NCBI RefSeq assembly: GCF_932274485.2
Contig: NC_065882.2
Location: 41,944,593-42,008,592, forward strand
Length of the DNA: 64,000 nt
Source of the DNA: Patella vulgata
Taxonomy: Eukaryota > Mollusca > Gastropoda > Patellidae
Direction: 5' to 3'
Below the pieces are notes generated by a model. That model made no database searches. It saw only the letters and a list, made by a program, of their open reading frames with translations, and was not told the origin of the DNA. This document shows, one piece after another, positions 50,701 through 59,700 of the stretch (the first letter of the stretch is position 1; every line of letters begins with the position of its first letter). The position numbers and the translations under genes were made by a program.

Positions 50701-53700
50701 CAAGAATTTATTTTCTTTAGTACAGAGGAACCTATGATAAAAGTGGGAAAGGTTCTGTTACTGCTATGTTTATAGATTTGTCTGTTAGTTGTGATTGATC
50801 TTTAGTATCTGGTGTAGCAACGGTTTGGTTGGTCAACTTATATACTTAGCAGCAAAAGAAACAGGTTGGTATGTTACTCTCAATAGCAGCATTGCATAAA
50901 ACTTGCCAAATGTTTTTATTGTATATTTGTGACCACATCTCCAACTTTATCTGAGCTATAAGGTTCCTTCCCAAACACAGAATTGAGATAGTAATGTGTT
51001 CTCCATGATTTTCATGTAACTCATGCTGCACATGCTGTTCACCGGGACCAGCCCTATAAAATGCACCCCCATACCTGCTTGAATCATTCACACTACAACG
51101 TCAGCAGCATGCCACGACTCACGACAGCTTGGAAGACTCAACGCTGGCCATACTGCCCAAGCTGTTGCCAATCACATCCAGGTTAATGTTCGGACCATCT
51201 ACAGGCTTCAGCAATGCTTTCGGGCTACCAACACCACGGATGATCGCCCCCGAACTGGTAGACCAAGGGTTACCACAAGGCAACAAGAACGCCATGTTGT
51301 GCAACCCCCCTTCTGTGCAGAATCCCTTCACCCAGGCATCTGAAACAGCACGTCAGACAGTGGGAACACACAGAAGACACATCAGTAGCGATACAGTGCC
51401 CCGACGTCTCACCAGAAAGAACATCCATTGCGGTAGACCTTATCGTGGACCGATCCTATCCTCACCCCTCGCCATCGACATGAACATCTACAGTTTGCCC
51501 AACAACACCAGAACTGGCGACACAGGCAATGGAGAACTGTTCTGTTCACATGAGAGTTGGTATTGCGTATCAACTGCAGTTGGCAGGACCAGAATATGGC
51601 GTCGACGTGGCCAGTGCTATTCTGACCAATGTGTCATGGAACAAGACTCATGGGGAGGTCGAAGCATAATGGTTTGGGGCGGAGTGGGTCCTGCGGTGTT
51701 CCAAAATCTTGGTCCAGGGAGACGAGGCGGCATCACAGCAGTGCGCTACATCGATCAAGCTCTCAGACCCCACGTTATACCACATTTCGCACGTCTTTGA
51801 AACAACGTTTTCCAGCATAACAACACCCGTGCCCACACCGCCAGAGTTACTCAGGACTTTCTACAGCAGAACGGTGTCAACGTTATGCACTGGACAGCCC
51901 TTAGTCCGGACTTAAACCGGATTGAACATCTTTGGGATGAAATTCAGAGGAGACTTAATAACGTCGTACCGAGACCAAACACAGCCGGTGGATTGCGCCA
52001 GGCTTTTCTGAGAGTGTGGTTCCAGGTGCCAATGGCGTTCATCAATCGTCTGGTCAACTTCATGTCCAGACACTGCACTGCTGTTATTGACACTCGTGGT
52101 GGACATACTAGATACTGATGTATAGACTGTGTACAGACTCTAAACCTTCTCGTCATGTCTTGGCATTGTGATGAATTAATAACTAATGTGTCAACATACT
52201 GTTCACAAAAAATTGCATTGATCCATTGAGTAAGTCGTTTTTTAGAATGATTTGATTAAAGTGCCTCTCTGATTTTTAAATCGTACTGATGTTTTTTTTG
52301 CTGTTTAGTATATATACTATTCAAAAAAAGTAGGGGATATTTGATTTTGGGGGCATAATACTAAAATATGCAAATGACTACGAAAAAAGTCACTATAGAA
52401 CCTAACAGAAGAAACATTTCCAGTTAAATGTGACGCCCAAACGCACCAATAGCTACCGCATGGAATGCAGGTGATGCTTGGGATCATCATGGGGGTCCAA
52501 CCCAAGATTTGCACGACTCTGACTTTGAATGTTACAGTCATTGTGGCATTGAATTCCAGGGTGGAAACATCAGTTTAATTGTTTTAGTGACCAGAAAACA
52601 AATTTTGATATGCGTCGGCTTACCCAAAATGAAAGGTTATGTGCCCTTGGCATGCTACAGATCTGCACAACACAGGCGGTTGTGGCGCGGACGATGAATG
52701 TTTCTCAGTCTGTCATAAGCAGGCTATGGTCCAGATACCGTGATACACAGGACAGACCACGCTCAGGTCGACCAAGGGCGACAACTCAAGCCCAGGATCG
52801 ATTTATCCGTACCTTGGCCTTGAGAAATCCTGTCATCACAACAAATCAGATCAGCGCTCGTCTTCAAACAGACACTGGTGTGAAAGTGAGTGGCCAGACG
52901 ATTCGGAATCGACTGCATAGGGGTCACCTTCGGGCCCGACGTACTCGCGTGATCCCTTGTTTGAGAGATCATCACATTCAGGCAAGACGTCGTTGGTGTA
53001 GGGATCGTCAACACTGGGATAATCGACGCTGGAGCAATGTGATGTTTTCAGATGAGTCAAGGTTCACTGTTGATTTTTTGGACAGACGTAGGAGGGTGTG
53101 GCGTCGTCGAAACGAGCGCTTCCAAGACGTTAACGTCATCAGACATGATCGATTTGGGGGTGGTTCTGTTATGATGTGGGGAGGCATCACTGTTGCTGGA
53201 AGAACGGCTTTACATGTTGTTGCAGGGCGTGTTACAGGCCAGTACTACCGGGACAACATCTTGGCAGTCCATTTTGTGCCGTTCGCACGACGTCATGGCT
53301 GCCGTTTCATCTTCCAGGATGACAACGCAAGATGTCACAGGGCCAGGATCGTTACAGGTTACCTCCAACAACAGAACATCACCACATTACCTTGGCCAGC
53401 ACTGAGTCCCGACCTCTCCCCCATCGAGCATGTCTGGGACATGCTTGGACAGAGGTTACGTCAACGTCAACAACGTCCTGCCAATGTCCAAGAACTTGCT
53501 GCTGCGTTGCAACAGGAATGGGACAATCTGGACCAAAATGACCTTAGACGTCTCATTAGGAGTATGCCACGTCGGATCAATGCTTGTTTGGCAAACAGAG
53601 GAGGATTTACCCGTTACTGACTTGGTTGTGATGCTGTGGTAACTTTGCTGTTTGACCCCGGGTATCATTTTACCCTTATAATGGTCAGTCTGTGCCTTAC

Positions 53701-56700
53701 TTAGTCTAACGATCATTTGGAATAAATCGATGAATGTGAACTTCATTTCATTTTGTCATTTGTTTCTTCGTCAGTTTCATTAGGTGACTTTAATAACACT
53801 TAAAAATCAAATATCCCCTACTTTTTTTGAATAGTATATCTGATTGTCCTGTTTTGCAAGTCTGTTCTTTGACTCAGAGTTTTCTGCATCCATGCCTGTT
53901 ATTATGCCATTCTTTTCATTAAGTTTGGCATTAATTGGATTTGCTACTAGCCCCATTGGAATATTTAGATTTCGTTTTAATTTTAGATGAGATCGTTTTT
54001 GCTGCGTATGTACTACTACATGTCGAGCTGACTGAGGGTGTGAGCTTTAGTCGTCTAACCTTAGGGACAGGTCCCAGTTGGAATTATAGGTGTAATATTT
54101 TCACTTTCTAGTAGTGTTTCCCTTGCACTATGTAGAGGTGGATCAGAACATAATGTGTTTTAAGTTGAAGCACACACAACATTTATACTGGTGGGATTGC
54201 ATACCATTATATTTTCGACAGAGCTACTGTCAACATGGTTTTCCCCAGGTAATCGTCTGAGGGTATGCTTATACATGTAGTAGACATGGTCGGTTGCTCC
54301 TCGGATGTACAAGGGGTATTTTCAGTTAGTTTTTCTTCTGTGAGACACAAGTTGATGCTTCGGGTTGCGGTTGACTCTGTGATTTCTTCACACAAGCACA
54401 AGCAGGTAGCTTGTGTTGTATGACTTTATTCAAATTGTCTGCTCTGGAAGTGTTCACCATCTCTATGATTTCTGGTAAATGAGTGTTGAGGAAAATATTC
54501 TCATGGTTACCATTGATGAGAGCTGAGGGAGTTGTGTGGGACATGTTAATTGTGTAGCGGAAACTACTTTTTCTTCGAACTGAATATACTTTTAAAATTG
54601 TGGATTCAGTTACCGTATTGGTTCTGTCTGTGAGATCAGTCATATCGATCTCAAGATGTCCTTCTTTTTTCATGCTTTTGTAGAAAATTTGGACTACACG
54701 CTGAAACTCTCCATAACGACCAGCACGCCAGTACAGTTGGAGCCCTCCGTCTGTGGGTTTTATATAAAAGTCATCTCTATACATTGAATTAAGTTTCTTT
54801 TTCAGACATCTGTCGATATTAATGGTGTAGTTTGGTTAGTAGTTTGTTTGATTTGCCTGTGTTTTTGTACTTCTCTGTTAATTCAAACTTCTTGCAAGTA
54901 GGAATATTTGGGCTTACCTCCAGACAGGCGAGTGCAGTCGCCATTTTCTTTATTTACAAATGACAGGCCCGCCAATTCAGAAGTGTAGAAATATCGATAA
55001 AGTAGATAAATTTCACAATATTTTAACAACATAAGTGATGAAATCTGGTCCAAAGGAACTTCAGGCGTACTTTATCATTCATAACATTAACCACATACTC
55101 ATTATCAATTTGGTTACACTTACACATACATTTCACCTTTTCACCATGCAATGGCGGAAAATATGATAGACATTTGACAGACCTTAGATCTAACGTGCAT
55201 GTATTGTTAGACACCTGTCTGACAGGGTTTGGTGCTAAGATTTGCTATCCTAAACGGGTATGCACGTACTTTGCACTCTTACCAGGTCTCTATATTAAAA
55301 AAATCCAAAAAACACATGAGAATAAATAAAATAAACAAAAAGATCCTATCTTTATTAATTCAAGATAAGATAAGATAAGATTTTATTGTATCGAAACATC
55401 CATTGATGACAGCATACAATATAAACATGTACATAAATTTATAACAATATGACAAATAATATATATATTTACAAACAAGACAAATGATAATTTTAATCTA
55501 GGTTACACTACTAGCGGGACAAACAGTATGATAATCATCTCAAACATTTACCTCAAACTGGTCTGATAATGACACAAAATTCAACACAAGTATGATGAAT
55601 GGGTATAAATACATAGATAACGGAAAGACTTAGTATAAGTATTGACATGGAAATATGATATAGGAATGCAAGAAGCATTACATGAATCGAGTAATAAAAC
55701 ATGGAATGAAATATATTAATACGTGGAAATCTAGATTATAATTTTGATACAAAAAGGTACATGTAGTAATACATGTAGCACTACACAATTTATCTTAATC
55801 TAAGATTCATTGTGTGGAATACAAACGCACTAACTGATTTTGCAACTGTTTTGGGTGGGTTAAATAGATTTTCTAGAGAATAGAGTAGATAATTATCTGT
55901 AAATGTTGGGTATAAGTGAACGGTACGTAAATTTTCATACAATAGACATTCTAGTAAAAAATGTGCTTCATCTTCAGTTTTGTGCATAGAGCATTGTTGA
56001 CATATTCTTAGATCTGGGGGGACATTTTTGTATCTGCCCATTTCAATTTGAAGTGAGTGTGAACTAAGTCGGAGTGGGGTCATGGCTGTTTTAAAGTTCT
56101 TATTATAACCGAGATATTCAGCAGGTTTATAGATTTTCGTTTTAAATAAGCCTTAAGTCCTAAGCTTTGTAGCTTTAAATGGGCTGGAGTGGCATGAATC
56201 AGTGAAAAGGGAGTTGAATTTGGATTGAAGTGATGATTTGAAATTAATTTTAGTGAGGTTTTTGACAGATTTATATTGAAATAATTTATTAAGTGTGTTA
56301 TAGAGGCATTCCATGAAAGTTTAATATTAGACTTAGCCATTTTAATATCTTCATTATAGGCTTCAGCCAGCAATGGGTTTGAATCTTTCATGTCTGGTTG
56401 GTTTAATCTTTTATAATAGAGTAGCATTCTATTGTATATATCTAGTTGCAGTGGGAAAATTCCGAGCTCAGCAAGGCAACGCATATTATTAGTAGTTTTA
56501 AGGGGTTGGCACAATATTGACTTACAGGTTTTTATGGTTATCTTGTTGCGTTCTATATTACTCCACTTAGGTAATTTAATTTGACATTGTGCACTAAATG
56601 AGAACTCCAAATCAGAGGCATCCAATTTGCTTTACAACAGAGTCATACAGTTTAATTAGAACTTCTGTTGGTAATTGATTAGGGATGCATACTTTACTTT

Positions 56701-59700
56701 TAATACTATATACCAAGGTCGCCTTGCATTTTTGCAAAGGTCAGACATAGCTCCTTTAAAAGAATTGTTATTTGTTATATACTCCTAAATACGTACATAT
56801 ATGAATTAACAATATCCAGAGAAGTTTTACCAAAAGTAAAATTTACATTTTTACGCTTGAGAATTTGATTATCTTTTGGTGTATTTATGAAACACATTAT
56901 TTTAGATTTCATTGAGTTTACTTCCAATTTCCACTTAATACAATATTCATGCATATGGTTAAACGATTTTTGAAGACCTAGCGAAGAAGTTGAGAGTAAT
57001 ACAAGATCATCTGCAAATGAAATAGGAGGTGAGATATTTTGAGATCACAGAGACTTAAAGGGACAATAACATTCTTGCTGGCTTGAAAGCTCCAGAAAAT
57101 AATTAATATCTCTAGCTAAGTACTAGATGTTTAAGTGTCCTACCTGTTGTGTAAATTATCCATTACATCCTATTTTACTTGTCCAGAGGGTTCGAAAATA
57201 TTTTTAAATCGAAGTTTCATTTGAAAAGGTTTACGTTAGACGTTTCAAACCATTATGTTGAATTTTTCAAAATTTTTAAATAAGGTGTGTTAAGATGAAA
57301 TTTGTATCATCAATTAATTGAAATATTCTAAAATAGTACAATTTGATGACCAGAATAAAGATTGGGACATATTATTCAGTTACAACAAGAATGGTATTGA
57401 GCCTTTAAGGAGCTGCTGTATTACCAATATAAGTTTGCAAATCATTAACATAAATATTAAACAGCGTGGAGCTTAACACACAGCCCTGTTTGACACTGAT
57501 ATCTGAACTTATTTGTTTGGAAAGTCCATTGTTGGTTTTAACTATATGAAGTAACGCTGCCTATACATTGAATTTATTATGTTAAAGATGTTTCCATTTA
57601 TGTCATGTTTAAGTAATTTAAGTAAGAGCCCCTTTCTCCAAATGGTATCTAATGCTTTAGTAAAATCAATGAAACTGATAAAAACATTTCTTATTTTTAT
57701 ATTTATTTAGGATCGTTTTGAGAATGTATATATTATTGTCCGTAGTACGATGACTTTTACGAAAGCCACATGTGCTTGATCTAACATATTGTTTGACTCC
57801 AGATAATCTCTAATTCTATTATTATTAATTGACAGGAAGCATTTAGAAAGACAACTAGCCAGGGCAATTCCTCGGTAATTCCCAGGGCGTCCACATCACT
57901 TCTGTTACAATTACATGCATATACATGTTCGTACAGTGTTGCGTGACGTTCTCTAGTAGTCCGGTGGCTGAAGGGGGGGAATCGCCACACGATCTGTGAA
58001 TTTATGAGACCAAGTTTTTCTAGACCAGTTTTTTGTGTAGATTTCGAATCTGGGTGGTGATCAGGTGTTTGAGGGGGCGTTTTTGAGATATAGGGGGTCA
58101 AATGTCTACAATGGAGGGGGGGTGGAGGGGAGCAATGTCATTATTTTGACATAATATAATCATAAAACATAAATTTTTAGTCTGCCCATCTTTATATAAG
58201 TGTTCATGATGCCCCTGGACAACTGTTTTGATTTGTGGGGAAGTGGGGGTACCAGGTGTAGGTGTGCGTGTGGAGGGGGGGGCATTATATTGACTTAAAT
58301 GATGATCATGTTATATATTAATAAAACATAAATTTCTAGGACTGTCCATCTCTAAAGAAGTGTTTATGATGCCCCTGGACGACTGTTTGATTTGTGGGGT
58401 GGGGGTAGCAGGTGTGTGTGTGTGGATGGGGGGGGTAAAATTGGCGGGAAATGAGTTCACGTTGATTTAATTGATGATTTTCTTCGAGCTTGTTAAAAAC
58501 CTTCCTTTTTAATTTTTAATTTCACTGCACATCTCTAAATATGTGTATAAGATTAATTCATTGTATGGGGAAGGGAGGGTAAATGTATTTTGTGGCACAG
58601 AAACCACTTCGTTCAAAATTGATCTGAAAGGTGTTTTCTTGAGTTTTGGCTCAGTGCCAATATTGTCATTCAAAATATTAAACTATAAAGGTACTTTTCG
58701 AGAGATCTGGAAATGTACATAAAAAATACATGTTTAGATATTAGTTTATTCTTATAATATGAGCGGGATAGATATCTTTGTGATGGCTGATCATGCTTTG
58801 GATATGCTTCAGATACCCATTCACATTATAAATCTTCATTCCAGCCTTGTATCACAGGGTCATCTTGTTCGATCATTGGTTTTGCAGCTTGTCTCCCTAT
58901 TGTTGCAACACTATTATTGCGTTTAATGTGCAGCAAAAGACTACTCAGGCAAGATGGTAATACAGAAAGAAAGTTTTGTTATTTTTCATCACGATTAAAA
59001 TTCCTCCAGAAGATCTTTCTTCTTGTGTCATCTACTGTTGTAAGTCGGTTTTCGCCGTACAAGGTACAAACAATTTTTTCTAAACCAGCAAGTACCTCAT
59101 CAGAAACATCATTTGTCTAACCCAGCTATAGGCCGAAATATTCTCGACACTTTCAATACTAATCTTGATTGGATCAAAAAATATCAAGATTAGTATTGAA
59201 AGTATCGAGAATATCCTAGAACTGACAACCAACCACGAGGACACCAAAATATCTTACCTACTCCTCTTCGCATTGCAAATTAATGGAGGTGCTGAAACAA
59301 ATTGTATTTTGCGTTCTTGCTCTTGCGAAAATAGACATCCCAATCATTCTCTTCGCAAATGATGATCCAAATATACAAATTTTGATCGATATAATGAGAC
59401 GGGCAAAGGTAGAAAATATCGCGAAAGGCGACTTACATCAGCAGATGACGCAAGAAGAAAAGATTTTCTGGGTGAAAAAATAACCGAACTTTCTTTATTA
59501 CCATCTTGCCGTATACGTGGTCTGTTGCTGCATGGCTGGAATGAAGATTTACAATGTGAATTTGTTTCTGAAGCATATCCAAAGGATATGTGGCTGTTGG
59601 TCAGCTACAAAGAAAATATTTATCTCGCTCATATGAACTTTTGATTTTGAATCTTCCGATGAAGACAAAAAGAGAAATGGGGTTTAACGTCCACCCGACA

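Larger units (their letters stand above)
50041..54990 (-). pseudogene. SGNH-hydrolase-like gene remnant split by two Tc1 elements
   Basis: The minus strand from about 54944 starts MATALACLE before a donor-like GTAAGC. Next comes an unknown domain (54784-54326: [37 protein letters not shown]). After the inserted transposons (53838-50841) it resumes with a region like SGNH/GDSL esterases: [48 protein letters not shown] and YSDEHIPTT (50842-50270). GSS (nucleophile block), GSNN and D..H fit blocks I, III and V of that superfamily. Several further disruptions are present, so it is not functional. Such domains occur in secreted esterases and also in ORF1 of some LINEs; which applies here is open. 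Confidence 0.5.
55366..57890 (-). mobile_element. 5'-truncated LINE with degraded RT
   Basis: The minus strand reads [51 protein letters not shown] (FADD at about 57004-57021), then the C-terminal part. Several frameshifts break the RT half. The 3' end is TACAATAAAATCTTATCTTA with an (ATCTT)n tail at about 55366-55390. It differs from the LINE at 6807 in its tail and C-terminal sequence, so it is another family. A MITE sits between the RT motifs. Confidence 0.82.
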
